Shown: piece by piece, positions 1 to 9,125 of the stretch
How the letters are laid out: the number at the start of each line of letters is the position of its first letter
Position numbering within the stretch: position 1 is the first letter of the stretch
Assembly (NCBI RefSeq): GCF_011806425.1
Contig: NZ_JAATOV010000006.1
Location: 124,001 to 188,000, forward strand
Source of the DNA: Thalassospira lucentensis
GTDB taxonomy: Bacteria; Pseudomonadota; Alphaproteobacteria; Rhodospirillales; Thalassospiraceae
Reading direction: 5' to 3'
Length of the DNA: 64,000 bases
Program-made: the position numbers and the translations under genes
Notes under the pieces: generated by a model
What the model saw: only the letters and a program-made list of their open reading frames with translations
Databases searched by the model: none
Told to the model about the DNA's origin: nothing

Positions 1-618
1 GGGATCTTCGCCCGGATAGGCTTCTGCACGCATCTTGGTGCGGACGCGTCCCGGATTGACCAAATTTACCCGTACAGACGTTTCTTCCATTTCTTGGGCA
101 TAGGACAGCACCAAGCTTTCCAATGCGGCCTTGGTGGACGCATAAAGCCCCCAGAAGGCACGGCCCTTGGCCGCGGCATTGGATGTGACGAAAATTGCCC
201 GGCCCGCGTCAGAAAGCTGCAAAAGCTTGTCCGTGGTGCGGATCAGGTGGAAGTTCGCTGTGACGTTGGTGGCATAGGTGTTTTGGAAGATCTGCGCATC
301 GATGTGACCGACCGGGGCCAATTCGCCCAAAAGGGCGGCATTGCCAACAACGATGTCGAGCTTGCCGAACTTTTCATACAGCGACGGGCCGAGAATATCG
401 ATCTTTTCAAACAGCGTCAGGTCAAGCGGCAGCAAGGTAAGCTTGCCACCGGCTTCGCGGACTTCGTCATCAAGTTCTTCAAGTGCGCCGACATTGCGGC
501 CAACCGCAACAACCTGTGCACCCTCGGCAGCAAAACGCTTGGCGATTTCGCGACCGATCCCGTGCGACGCACCGGTGACCAGTGCGACGCGTCCTTCAAG
601 ACGTTTGGCGTCACTCAT
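1..618 (-). CDS. SDR family oxidoreductase, 3' end cut by window edge
   Basis: Short-chain dehydrogenase/reductase; the C-terminal end lies outside the window. Reading from the ATG at 618, the protein begins MSDAKRLEGRVALVTGASHG, which is the Rossmann TGxxxGIG cofactor loop. It continues through an NAA motif (VGNAALLG), a catalytic serine region (FVTSNAAAK) and the YxxxK pair (LYASTKAAL), and runs off the edge near the NPGRVRTKMR segment typical of the family. The start overlaps the purF stop by four bases (ATGA), so it is translationally coupled and is the last visible gene of a radA-cvpA-purF-SDR run. The same SDR follows purF in other alphaproteobacteria (recalled, not checked). The substrate is unknown. 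Confidence 0.9.
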   Translation of the reverse strand, partial: MSDAKRLEGRVALVTGASHGIGREIAKRFAAEGAQVVAVGRNVGALEELDDEVREAGGKLTLLPLDLTLFEKIDILGPSLYEKFGKLDIVVGNAALLGELAPVGHIDAQIFQNTYATNVTANFHLIRTTDKLLQLSDAGRAIFVTSNAAAKGRAFWGLYASTKAALESLVLSYAQEMEETSVRVNLVNPGRVRTKMRAEAYPGEDP

Positions 619-2075
619 GCGGACTGCCTTTCGACCAACTGGCTCAGCTTGCGGCCTTTGTTTTCAGCATTATGATCCTTAAGACGGATCGGATAATCGC
701 CGGTAAAGCAGGCATCACAGAAAGCTGGGCTTTCGGCGTCACGGCCGGGAAGACCGGTCGCGCGATACAGGCCATCAATGGTAACGAAGGCAAGGCTATC
801 CACACCAATAAGCTTTGCCATGCTTTCGATGTCGTGATTGGCCGCCATCAATTTGTCTTTGGACGGGGTGTCAACGCCATAGAAGCACGGGTTCATGGTC
901 GGCGGGCTGGTGATGCGCATATGGACTTCGGCGGCACCGGCATTGCGGACCAGGTCAACAATCTTGGTCGAGGTGGTGCCACGCACGATCGAGTCATCGA
1001 CCAGAATAACGCGTTTGCCCTTTAGCTTACCCGGGTTGGCATTATGTTTCAGCTTTACCCCAAGGTGGCGAATCTGATCGGTCGGCTCAATAAAAGTCCG
1101 GCCAACATAATGGTTACGGATAATGCCAAGCTCAAACGGGATACCGCTTTCTTCGGCGTATCCAAGGGCGGATGGCACACCGGAATCGGGGATCGGCACG
1201 ACAACGTCGGCATCAATCGCGGATTCACGGGCCAGTTCACGGCCAATGTTTTTGCGCACGTCATAAACGCTCGTACCTTCGACGATGCTGTCGGGGCGGG
1301 CGAAATAGACATGTTCAAAAATGCAGAAACGGGATTTCTGTGGTTTGAACGGTTTGATCGACCGCACGCCATCGTCGGTAATTTCGACAATCTCGCCCGG
1401 TTCGACGTCGCGGATAAACTCAGCACCGACGATATCAAGGCCGACGGTTTCCGACGACAGGATATAGGCGTCATTCAGCTTGCCCAGAACCAGCGGACGG
1501 ACACCAAGCGGGTCACGCACACCAATCAATTTCTTCTGGGTCATGACCACAAGGCTGTAAGCCCCTTCGACCTGACGGATCGCGTCAATCAGACGGTCAA
1601 CGATCTTTTCGTACAGGCTGGTCGCGATCAGATGAATGAAGGTTTCTGTATCGGCCGTGGATTGGAAAATCGAGCCACGCTTGACCAAACGGTCACGCAC
1701 AGCAAGGGCATTGGTCAGATTGCCGTTATGGGCAATGGCCAGGCCGCCAAATTCAAAATCCGCAAATAGCGGCTGAACATTGCGAAGGCCCTTACCGCCC
1801 GCCGTGGAATAGCGCACATGGCCAACAGCACGGTGGCCGGGCAGGCTTTTGATCACATCTTCTGATCCGAAGATGTCACCGACTTGGCCAGATGCCCGAT
1901 GTGCCGGGAAATCTTCGCCGTCATAGGACACAATACCGGCTGCTTCTTGTCCACGATGCTGTAGGGCATGCAGGCCAAGGGCCGTCAATGCCGTGGCATC
2001 AGGGGATCCGAAAACACCGAAAACGCCGCATTCTTCACGCAGCTTGTCGTCATCAAATGGATTGGTGGTCAGCAT
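615..2075 (-). CDS. purF: Amidophosphoribosyltransferase PurF
   Basis: First committed enzyme of purine synthesis, transferring glutamine amide nitrogen to PRPP in the cytosol. The N-terminal half is a class II glutamine amidotransferase domain. Starting at the ATG at 2075 gives MLTTNPFDDDKLREECGVFG, placing the nucleophile at Cys16 after a short propeptide that would be cleaved, as in the Bacillus-type enzyme. The C-terminal phosphoribosyltransferase domain carries the PRPP motif VILVDDSIVRGTT. Length is 486 residues, normal for the family. The open frame extends 29 codons further upstream, but that part overlaps cvpA and has no PurF similarity; a GAGAG stretch precedes the chosen ATG. It lies between cvpA and the SDR in one operon. 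Confidence 0.96.
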   Translation of the reverse strand: MLTTNPFDDDKLREECGVFGVFGSPDATALTALGLHALQHRGQEAAGIVSYDGEDFPAHRASGQVGDIFGSEDVIKSLPGHRAVGHVRYSTAGGKGLRNVQPLFADFEFGGLAIAHNGNLTNALAVRDRLVKRGSIFQSTADTETFIHLIATSLYEKIVDRLIDAIRQVEGAYSLVVMTQKKLIGVRDPLGVRPLVLGKLNDAYILSSETVGLDIVGAEFIRDVEPGEIVEITDDGVRSIKPFKPQKSRFCIFEHVYFARPDSIVEGTSVYDVRKNIGRELARESAIDADVVVPIPDSGVPSALGYAEESGIPFELGIIRNHYVGRTFIEPTDQIRHLGVKLKHNANPGKLKGKRVILVDDSIVRGTTSTKIVDLVRNAGAAEVHMRITSPPTMNPCFYGVDTPSKDKLMAANHDIESMAKLIGVDSLAFVTIDGLYRATGLPGRDAESPAFCDACFTGDYPIRLKDHNAENKGRKLSQLVERQSA

Positions 2076-2139
2076 GAGTGGGTTCCGCTCTCTCGCCGGT
2101 GGCGCAGGGATGCCGCACGCTTTGCGATACCCACACGCC

Positions 2140-2826
2140 TCACTCGTTAGTGGTCGCCTCAATCAGGCGATCCAGATCATCGCGCGAGGGCCTTGTATAC
2201 CCGTTTAGGGGCGCGGGTCCAGTCCCTTTTGGTTCCGGGCCCAGAAGTTGACGATAGGTTTGTTCGTTTGCATCGGCTTCACGCTGTGCGCGTTCAAGTT
2301 CTTGGGCCGTGGTATCGAACATTTCGTCAGGTGCGAGGCGCATAATCAGGAACGCGCCTTCTTCGAGAACCGGGCGGGTTCGGGCATCGCGCACCCAATC
2401 AGGTTGGGATGTCGGCGGCAGAAGCCATGACAGCGCCAAAAACGCCACACACACCAGCACACCGCCGCGCAACAAGCCAAAGACAAAGCCAAGCGTACTA
2501 TCAAGGCTGTCGAGGCCGGAATTTTGAACCGCCCGGCCAATGCGCCCACTGATGAACGAGAAAATCAGGAAGGAAATCAAAAACAGGCCAATGCCGGTGG
2601 CAAGATCAGCAATCAGTTCAGACGGGATCAATTCGCGGACATAGGGACGGGCAACCGGATAGCCATAAAGCGCGCACAGTGCGGCGCCAAGCCAGCCCAT
2701 CATCGACAGAATTTCGTGGATAAACCCGCGGAAAAAGGCAAAAACCCCCGAGATCAGCACAATGGCGACAATCACAAGGTCAAACACATCACGTGCACCA
2801 AGATCGGGAAGGGCGGAGAAATCCAT
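2140..2826 (-). CDS. cvpA: CvpA family membrane protein
   Basis: Inner membrane protein of the CvpA (colicin V production) family, 228 residues. Four hydrophobic segments occupy roughly residues 15-35, 40-55, 65-90 and 105-125. They are followed by a hydrophilic tail rich in Asp, Glu and Arg that is longer than in the enterobacterial protein. The gene lies directly upstream of purF, the classical cvpA-purF arrangement, and downstream of radA. In this family the protein is needed for colicin V export and bile or envelope stress tolerance in enterics; its molecular activity is not known. Confidence in the family is high, in function low. Confidence 0.9.
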   Translation of the reverse strand: MDFSALPDLGARDVFDLVIVAIVLISGVFAFFRGFIHEILSMMGWLGAALCALYGYPVARPYVRELIPSELIADLATGIGLFLISFLIFSFISGRIGRAVQNSGLDSLDSTLGFVFGLLRGGVLVCVAFLALSWLLPPTSQPDWVRDARTRPVLEEGAFLIMRLAPDEMFDTTAQELERAQREADANEQTYRQLLGPEPKGTGPAPLNGYTRPSRDDLDRLIEATTNE

Positions 2827-2894
2827 CTATCGGTAAACCTTGTCAGTCTTTGTCTGGGGTTGATGCCCGGTTACGTCACAGGACGAAAGGCCGG

Positions 2895-4307
2895 TTAATA
2901 CATGCCTTCGCGCGGGCGTACTTTGTCACGCACATCGTCGCCGAAGAGGTTTACCAAATCCTGAAGATGAGCGATTTCGGTCTGATTAAGGCCCTTAATC
3001 GACATCTTTTTCTTGGCCTGCATGCCGGTTTTAGGGGTGTATGCGTTGCCAAAGCCAAGTTTGGTGGCTTCTTTGAGGCGCGATTCGAGTTGACCAACCG
3101 GGCGGACTTCACCCGAAAGACCAATTTCACCGACAATCACGGTTTCATTGGGGACGGGTTTATCGGCGACCGCCGAAATCAAGGCGGCGGCAACCGCCAT
3201 ATCGGCCGCAGGTTCGCCCACGCGCAATCCGCCAGCGACATTCAAATAAACATCGAACTGACCAAGGGCGAGGCCACAACGGGCATCAAGCACGGCCAAG
3301 ATCATGTTCATACGTGCCGAATCCCAGCCGACAACCGCACGGCGCGGGGTTGCCAAGGCTGATTGTGCGACCAGCGCCTGAATTTCCACAAGCATCGGGC
3401 GGGTGCCTTCAAGCCCGGCGAAAACGGCGGTGCCACTGACCGGGCTGTCGCGGTCGGCCAAAAACAGGGCAGATGGATTGGGGACTTCGACCAAGCCGGA
3501 ATCGCCCATTTCAAAGACACCGATTTCATCGGTCGCGCCGAAACGGTTTTTCACCGCACGTAAAATACGGAATTGGTGGCCGCGTTCGCCTTCGAAATAC
3601 AGGACCGTATCGACCATATGTTCCAACACGCGCGGGCCGGCGATTTGGCCTTCCTTGGTGACATGGCCGACCAGAAGCACGGCAAAGCCACGACGTTTGG
3701 CCAGACGGATCAGTTCAAGCGCACAGGCACGAACCTGCGACACGGTGCCCGGCGCACTATCAAGGGTGTCGGCATACATGGTTTGGATCGAGTCAATGAC
3801 CACGACGTCGTGCGAACTGGCTTCCAGGGTTGTGATAATGTCGCGCAGGCTGGTGGCCGCGGCAAAATCAACCTTGGTTTTGGAAAGGCCCAAGCGGGCA
3901 GCGCGCATGCGCACCTGATCGATGGCTTCCTCGCCCGAGATGTAGGCGCATTTATGTTTTGCGGCCATCGCACCGACGGCTTGCAAAAGAATGGTCGATT
4001 TACCGATCCCCGGATCACCGCCAACCAAAAGGGCCGATCCCGGCACAAGACCGCCGCCACAGGCGCGATCAAGTTCAGTAATGCCACTGATCATGCGCGG
4101 CGGGCTGGCACTTTCGCCTTCGAGGGCGACAAAATCGATGGTTTTTCCCTTGGCCCCGCCGGAAATGCCGCCGGTGGCCTTGGGGCCTTTTTCCACGCGT
4201 TCTTCTTCGATGGTGTTCCATTCACCGCAGGCGTCACAATGCCCGGTCCATTTGCGGTATTCAGCACCGCAGTTAGTACAGACGAAACGGCTTTGGGTTT
4301 TGGCCAC
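2895..4307 (-). CDS. radA: DNA repair protein RadA
   Basis: RecA-like ATPase that drives branch migration of recombination intermediates. All three family parts are visible in 470 residues: an N-terminal four-cysteine zinc finger (Cys10, Cys13, Cys24, Cys27), a RecA-type ATPase core with Walker A GGDPGIGKST and the RadA-specific KNRFG motif, and a C-terminal Lon protease-like domain ending near residue 450. Length matches the family. It is the first gene of the radA-cvpA-purF run, 68 bases ahead of cvpA, and about 80 bases downstream of the ABC transporter gene. Confidence 0.96.
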   Translation of the reverse strand: MAKTQSRFVCTNCGAEYRKWTGHCDACGEWNTIEEERVEKGPKATGGISGGAKGKTIDFVALEGESASPPRMISGITELDRACGGGLVPGSALLVGGDPGIGKSTILLQAVGAMAAKHKCAYISGEEAIDQVRMRAARLGLSKTKVDFAAATSLRDIITTLEASSHDVVVIDSIQTMYADTLDSAPGTVSQVRACALELIRLAKRRGFAVLLVGHVTKEGQIAGPRVLEHMVDTVLYFEGERGHQFRILRAVKNRFGATDEIGVFEMGDSGLVEVPNPSALFLADRDSPVSGTAVFAGLEGTRPMLVEIQALVAQSALATPRRAVVGWDSARMNMILAVLDARCGLALGQFDVYLNVAGGLRVGEPAADMAVAAALISAVADKPVPNETVIVGEIGLSGEVRPVGQLESRLKEATKLGFGNAYTPKTGMQAKKKMSIKGLNQTEIAHLQDLVNLFGDDVRDKVRPREGMY

Positions 4308-4391
4308 TGAATGCTCCGCAAATCATGTGAAAACGTGGTGTCAGGTGGATGTAAGGTGTAACCGATCCGACCAGATCCGACCTGTTTAAGA

Positions 4392-5168
4392 TCACAGGTG
4401 CTTAAGATCAAGGTCAAGCGGGCCTTCGATGTCACCGGCAACGAACTGTTGCAAATAGGGATTGTCGGTCTGGTCAATTTCCGAAACCGGGCCATCCCAA
4501 ATGATTTTGCCCTGATAGAGCATCGCGACCCGATCGGCAATTTTGCGTGCACTGGCCATGTCATGGGTGATGGTTACAGCACTGGCCCCTAGATCCCGGG
4601 TACATTTGACAATCAGATCATTGATGACATCGCCCATGATCGGATCAATGCCCGTGGTCGGTTCGTCAAAGAACAGAATTTCCGGTTCGGTGGCAATCGC
4701 GCGCGCCAGGCCAACACGTTTTTGCATGCCACCCGACAAGGATGACGGTGACAGGTTGGCAACATCAGCCGACAGGCCGACATCAGACAAGCGCGCAATC
4801 GCAAGATCACGGGCGACTTTTGGCTTCATGCCTTTGCCTTCGATCAGGCCAAAGGCAACGTTTTGCCAAACAGACAGCGAATCAAACAGTGCCGCGCCTT
4901 GAAACAGCATGCCGGTTTTTGCCAGCATGTCTTCGTGATCGGATCGGCTGGCCTGCGTCATATCGACGCCATCGACCATGATCGATCCCTTATCGGGGGT
5001 CAGAAGCCCCAGAATGCATTTCAGGGTAACGGATTTACCCGTGCCCGACCCCCCAATGATGGCGACAGATTCACCCGCGGCAATATCAAGATCAACACCT
5101 TGCAGCACCTTTTTGGTGCCAAAGGCCTTGTGGACATCGCGCAGGGATATTTTGGCAGGGGTGCTCAT
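4392..5168 (-). CDS. MlaF-like ABC transporter ATP-binding protein
   Basis: ATPase subunit of a phospholipid-transport (Mla/Ttg2/MCE-type) ABC system. The 258-residue protein shows Walker A GGSGTGKSVT, the signature LSGGMQKR, Walker B EILFFDEPTTGIDP and the H-loop histidine in TITHDMASA. The start at 5168 (MSTPAKISL) has an AAGGACAG ribosome site; the 19 extra upstream codons are not conserved-looking. It lies just downstream of the matching permease at 5185-5958. No MCE substrate-binding protein (MlaD) follows here; the next gene is radA, so MlaD must be encoded elsewhere or be absent. Confidence 0.9.
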   Translation of the reverse strand: MSTPAKISLRDVHKAFGTKKVLQGVDLDIAAGESVAIIGGSGTGKSVTLKCILGLLTPDKGSIMVDGVDMTQASRSDHEDMLAKTGMLFQGAALFDSLSVWQNVAFGLIEGKGMKPKVARDLAIARLSDVGLSADVANLSPSSLSGGMQKRVGLARAIATEPEILFFDEPTTGIDPIMGDVINDLIVKCTRDLGASAVTITHDMASARKIADRVAMLYQGKIIWDGPVSEIDQTDNPYLQQFVAGDIEGPLDLDLKHL

Positions 5169-5184
5169 GATCTGTTTGCTGTCC

Positions 5185-5958
5185 TTAGCGTGAGAAGAAC
5201 AGTTCGGTGACGATATAGTTGGCAATCAAGATCAGGATGGAGCTTGATACGACCGCGTTCGTCGTCGCCTGACCAACACCCTGTGCGCCGCCACGTGAGT
5301 TATACCCGTGATAGCAACCCATCAACGTGATGATAAAGCCAAACACAGCCGCCTTCACCAGACCCGAAACCACATCAAGCTGTTCAAGATACTGGAAGGT
5401 GCTTCGGATATAGGAGGCTTCGTTAAAGCCAAGTTTGTTCACGCCGACCATATAGCCGCCCAGAACACCCAGAATATCGCCAATCAGCACAAGGATGGGC
5501 AGGGTAAGCAGACCGGCAATAACGCGCGGGACCACCAGATATTTAAACGGATTGGTCGAAAGGGTGACCAGCGCGTCGATCTGTTCGGTGACACGCATGG
5601 TGCCGATTTCAGCCGCAATTGCCGCACCAACGCGCCCTGCAACCATCAGGCCAGCCAAGACCGGGCCCAGTTCGCGGGTCATTGAAATGACGACAACGGT
5701 CGCAACCGCACTTTCGGCAGAGAACCGCGAAAAGCCCGAATAAGACTGCAGGGCCAAAACCATCCCGGCAAACAGCGTTGTCATGGCGACAACCGGCAAC
5801 GAGAAATAGCCGATTTCACGCATCTGTTTGAAAATAAGCCGGAAATAGATCGGCGGGGCAATCATGTGACCAATCGTGCGCCCGGCAAAAACCGTTACGC
5901 GCCCGACAAGAGCCAAAAACGACAGAAACATATGGCCAACCGGCGCAAAGATCGGCAT
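5185..5958 (-). CDS. MlaE family ABC transporter permease
   Basis: Membrane permease of the MlaE (DUF140) family, 257 residues with about five or six hydrophobic segments. It partners the ATPase immediately downstream (16-base gap) to form the inner-membrane core of a lipid transporter that maintains outer membrane asymmetry. Family marks include the region SMTRELGPVLAGLMVAGRVG followed by AAEIGTMRVTEQIDAL, the coupling segment that contacts the ATPase. It lies 60 bases after alr on the same strand. Confidence 0.92.
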   Translation of the reverse strand: MPIFAPVGHMFLSFLALVGRVTVFAGRTIGHMIAPPIYFRLIFKQMREIGYFSLPVVAMTTLFAGMVLALQSYSGFSRFSAESAVATVVVISMTRELGPVLAGLMVAGRVGAAIAAEIGTMRVTEQIDALVTLSTNPFKYLVVPRVIAGLLTLPILVLIGDILGVLGGYMVGVNKLGFNEASYIRSTFQYLEQLDVVSGLVKAAVFGFIITLMGCYHGYNSRGGAQGVGQATTNAVVSSSILILIANYIVTELFFSR

Positions 5959-6018
5959 TGGAACCTTGATTACCCCTAATTATTGGCCCGCCGATACCGG
6001 ATGGCCGTTTTTTATCAT

Positions 6019-7140
6019 CTAGCTTTCTGTATAGACCCGACGATAGCGATGTCCAAGAGAAGTTAGAATTTCATACCCTATTGTACCAGCAGCAGATGCA
6101 ACATCGTCAACCGTCATGTCGTCATCGAGCAGCGATACCATGTCCCCACTTTTCAGCGGCTTACCCGGCACATCGGTGATGTCAACCGTGATGGCATCCA
6201 TCGATACGCGCCCGGTATAGGGCACTTCATGTCCCTTGATACGCAGTTTTCCATTGTTCGACAAGGAACGAAGCCAACCATCGGCATAACCAACCGCAAT
6301 GGTGGCAATGCGTGTTTTACGGTTTGCGGTCCAAGACCCGCCATAGCCAACGGCTTGACCCGCCGGGATTTCACGAACTTGTAAAACCTTGGCGTTTAGT
6401 GTCACGACCGCGCGCATCGGGTTGTCGGTCTCGGGCGTTGGATTGCCCCCCCAAAGGGCATAGCCCGGACGGCAGAATTCCAGATGGTAATCATCGTCGC
6501 GGAAAATGGCCGAGGAATTACAAAAACCGCGCGGTGACGGCGGCAGACGGCGATACCATTTCATGAACAGGTCGTACTGTTCTTTGGTGACCGGGTTGCC
6601 ATGTTCGTCCGCGGCGACCGGATGGGTCATGTAACCGGCTTTTTCAAAGCCATACAGCAGCGATGAATACCGATCGACCAGATCGCTGACATCTTGGGGC
6701 GACAGGCCAAGGCGGCTCATGCCGGTATCAAGATGGATGAATGCCGGGGCCGGGCGTTCGTATTTCCGGCACAGGTTCGACCACCGTTCGATCTGTTCAA
6801 GATCGTTCAGGACCGGGATGACATCGTTTTCAATAAAGAATTCTTCGTCACCGGGTAAAACGCCGTTTAGCACCGCGATGCGACCGCCGCCGCGTAAAAC
6901 CGGGAACAGCTCGGCGGCTTCGTTGGCTTGTGCCACAAAGAACAGTCGGCAGCCCTGCTTTTTGAGGACGGGAACAATCGTTTCTGCGCCAAGCCCATAC
7001 GCATCGGCCTTTACGACGGCACCACAGGTGCGGCCGGTATAACGCTTGGTCAGAGTTTTATAGTTGTCGGCAACTGCTTTCATATTGATTTGCAGTTCCG
7101 CACACTCGGCAGCACGGCCGACGGCGGGAAGAACAGTCAT
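6019..7140 (-). CDS. alr: Alanine racemase
   Basis: PLP-dependent racemase giving D-alanine for peptidoglycan. The 373-residue protein shows the PLP lysine motif AVVKADAYGLGA (Lys44), the GYADG motif holding the catalytic tyrosine of the second half-site, and the RVSMDAITVD segment near the end. It begins 53 bases after dnaB on the same strand, the usual alphaproteobacterial dnaB-alr order, and probably shares its transcript. The length is normal. Confidence 0.95.
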   Translation of the reverse strand: MTVLPAVGRAAECAELQINMKAVADNYKTLTKRYTGRTCGAVVKADAYGLGAETIVPVLKKQGCRLFFVAQANEAAELFPVLRGGGRIAVLNGVLPGDEEFFIENDVIPVLNDLEQIERWSNLCRKYERPAPAFIHLDTGMSRLGLSPQDVSDLVDRYSSLLYGFEKAGYMTHPVAADEHGNPVTKEQYDLFMKWYRRLPPSPRGFCNSSAIFRDDDYHLEFCRPGYALWGGNPTPETDNPMRAVVTLNAKVLQVREIPAGQAVGYGGSWTANRKTRIATIAVGYADGWLRSLSNNGKLRIKGHEVPYTGRVSMDAITVDITDVPGKPLKSGDMVSLLDDDMTVDDVASAAGTIGYEILTSLGHRYRRVYTES

Positions 7141-7193
7141 TCGAATTACCCCGTGGAGTCCGTTTATGGATAGATTACTGAGAAAAACTATCC

Positions 7194-8732
7194 TTATTCA
7201 TATTCTTCTTCGATGTGATCGAGATCGCCAAATTTCGTATAGTTACCATCGAAGAACAGGCGCACGTTACCCACCGGGCCGTGACGCTGCTTGGCGACGA
7301 TTAGTTCTGCTGTGTTATAAACGTGGTTCAGCCGTTCTTGCCATTGCGAATAGCGTTCGCCGAATTTATCGGTCGCTTCTTCTGGGCGTTGGGCCGGTTC
7401 GGCACGTTCGAGATAATATTGTTCACGATAAATGAACATCACAACGTCGGCATCCTGCTCGATCGAGCCGGATTCACGAAGGTCAGAAAGCTGCGGACGT
7501 TTATCGTCGCGCTGTTCGACGGCACGTGAAAGCTGTGACAGGGCCAGGACAGGAACTTCAAGCTCCTTGGCGATGGCCTTAAGCATACGGGTAATTTCCG
7601 AGACTTCCTGAACACGGCCATCGCCGCGGAAGTTGGTCGGTGGGGCTAGAAGCTGAAGGTAATCGACCACGATCATGGCAAGGCCGTGCTGACGCTTTAG
7701 GCGGCGGCAACGCGTACGCAGGGTCGATACCGGAAGCGCCGGTGTATCATCGATATATAGCGGAACGGTGTTGAGCTCCTGGGTCGCCAGAAGCAGGCGT
7801 TCAAAATCCTGCTCGTTAAGGTCACCACGGCGCATGTTATCGCCAGAAACCTCGGCGGCCTGGGATAGCAAACGACCAGCAAGCTGTTCTGCGGCCATCT
7901 CAAGCGAGAAAACGGCAACGGCACCCGTACGGGTCTCATCGCGGGTATCTTCGCCTTGTGCGCGGTTTTGATGGGATGCAATCGCGGCATTAAACGCGAC
8001 GTTCATCGCAAGGGCGGTTTTCCCCATCGACGGACGCCCCGCAAGGATGAGCAAATCTGATGGGTGCAAACCGCCAAGCTTACGGTCGATATCGCGCAAG
8101 CCGGTGGTCACACCGACAACACGCCCGGCATTTTTATAGGCGTGGTCAATATTTTCATACGCCTTGGCAAGGGCAGGGCCAAAGGCGACAAAACCCGATT
8201 CTGACGAGCCAGAGGTCGCAAGCGAGAACAGTTTTTGTTCGGCTTTTTCGATCTGGTTTGTGGCGTCGGTATCAAGTTCGTATTGGTAGGCGTCATTGAC
8301 CACGTCTTCGCCAAGCTCAATCAGCTCGCGGCGCAGGTAAAGGTCATAGACCAGCTTGCCGTAATCGGCAGCGTTGATCACGGACACTAGATTGTTTGAC
8401 AGTTCGGCCAGATATTGCGCGCCGCCAATTTCAGCAAGGTGTTCGTCCTGCTTGAAAAAGGCTTTGAGCGTGACCGGGTTGGCCAGTTGGCCACGTTCGA
8501 TCAGCTTGCCGCAGGCCTCAAAGATGCGGCCGTGGCGGGCATCCGCGAAATGTTCCGGGCGCAGGATGTCTGAAACGCGCTCATAGGCGGCGTTATTGTT
8601 TAGCACAGCGCCAAGCAGGGCTGCCTCTGCCTCGAAGTTGTGCGGCGCCATGCGTTCGAGCACCATATCGGAGCTGTCACCGTGGTCTACATCAAGAGGC
8701 GCGAATAGGGCATCTAGGTTGGGATCTGTCAT
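7194..8732 (-). CDS. dnaB: Replicative DNA helicase DnaB
   Basis: Hexameric helicase that unwinds the chromosome at the replication fork. The 512-residue protein has the N-terminal DnaB domain (about residues 25-130), a linker, and the RecA-like helicase domain with Walker A AGRPSMGKTA, Walker B IVVDYLQLL and the arginine-rich C-terminal motif near KQRHGPVGNV. No intein is present. No clear Shine-Dalgarno sequence precedes the ATG; a weak -35/-10 pair lies just upstream (see findings). Downstream is alr. Confidence 0.96.
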   Translation of the reverse strand: MTDPNLDALFAPLDVDHGDSSDMVLERMAPHNFEAEAALLGAVLNNNAAYERVSDILRPEHFADARHGRIFEACGKLIERGQLANPVTLKAFFKQDEHLAEIGGAQYLAELSNNLVSVINAADYGKLVYDLYLRRELIELGEDVVNDAYQYELDTDATNQIEKAEQKLFSLATSGSSESGFVAFGPALAKAYENIDHAYKNAGRVVGVTTGLRDIDRKLGGLHPSDLLILAGRPSMGKTALAMNVAFNAAIASHQNRAQGEDTRDETRTGAVAVFSLEMAAEQLAGRLLSQAAEVSGDNMRRGDLNEQDFERLLLATQELNTVPLYIDDTPALPVSTLRTRCRRLKRQHGLAMIVVDYLQLLAPPTNFRGDGRVQEVSEITRMLKAIAKELEVPVLALSQLSRAVEQRDDKRPQLSDLRESGSIEQDADVVMFIYREQYYLERAEPAQRPEEATDKFGERYSQWQERLNHVYNTAELIVAKQRHGPVGNVRLFFDGNYTKFGDLDHIEEEYE

Positions 8733-9022
8733 GGGCTGAAAAGGTAGCAGGCATCCGCATGGCCGGAAAGTGCTAATCGCGTTTGCTCATAGCCGGTATT
8801 CCGCCAGCGCAGGGGTCGCAAATAGAAAAACAACTCTTAAACAATCCTGGAATACGCAATCGAATAATCTGTTTGGCGGGTTCAGCGCTGAAAATTGATA
8901 TGGACCGCGCAATAAACAGGGGAATAAGAGGCACCGTCAAATTGCCTTTAACCGAAATGGGACGCAAAATCCGGGCAGGATTGGTCTATGTCTGATAGCT
9001 GCTCGTGACAACTGTCTTTTGC
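8733..9022. other. Intergenic stretch upstream of dnaB without a supported gene
   Basis: About 290 bases between dnaB and the hairpin region at 9023. Open frames of 64 to 70 codons exist on both strands but use TTG or GTG starts without ribosome sites, and their translations show no recognisable family or coherent domain. The dnaB promoter must lie here or in the adjacent hairpin block. Confidence 0.5.
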
Positions 9023-9096
9023 ATCCCTCGGTGAAACCGAGGGATCTGAACACAGACCAGCACTTCCTGAAATTGAGACAGTAGGTGCTGTGTCTG
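9023..9096. other. Tandem inverted repeats, possible structured RNA or processing site
   Basis: Two adjacent hairpins lie between dnaB and the NIPSNAP gene. The first is perfect: a 10-base arm at 9023-9032, a GAA loop, and its exact complement at 9036-9045. The second spans 9053-9096, with outer arms CAGAC and GTCTG, CAGCAC paired with GTGCTG, one bulged base and two inner mismatches. Neither is followed by a T-run on either strand, so they do not look like intrinsic terminators. They could be mRNA stabilisers, a small RNA or protein-binding sites. Confidence 0.55.
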
Positions 9097-9125
9097 CTTC
9101 CTGATGCAGAGAGAGGTATTGTTAA

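Noticed and set aside
1044-1769. Long plus-strand frames opposite purF
   Set aside because: They are shadows of purF; no conserved motifs and no ribosome site.
3573-4310. Long plus-strand frame opposite radA
   Set aside because: Antisense to a gene with clear zinc finger, Walker and KNRFG motifs; no independent support.
4308-5958. Complete Mla/MCE transport operon
   Set aside because: Only the permease and ATPase genes are here; no MCE-domain, MlaC or MlaB-like STAS gene is adjacent.
8773-8995. Overlapping 64- and 70-codon frames on opposite strands upstream of dnaB
   Set aside because: Both need TTG or GTG starts without ribosome sites, and their translations show no family resemblance or sensible domain pattern.
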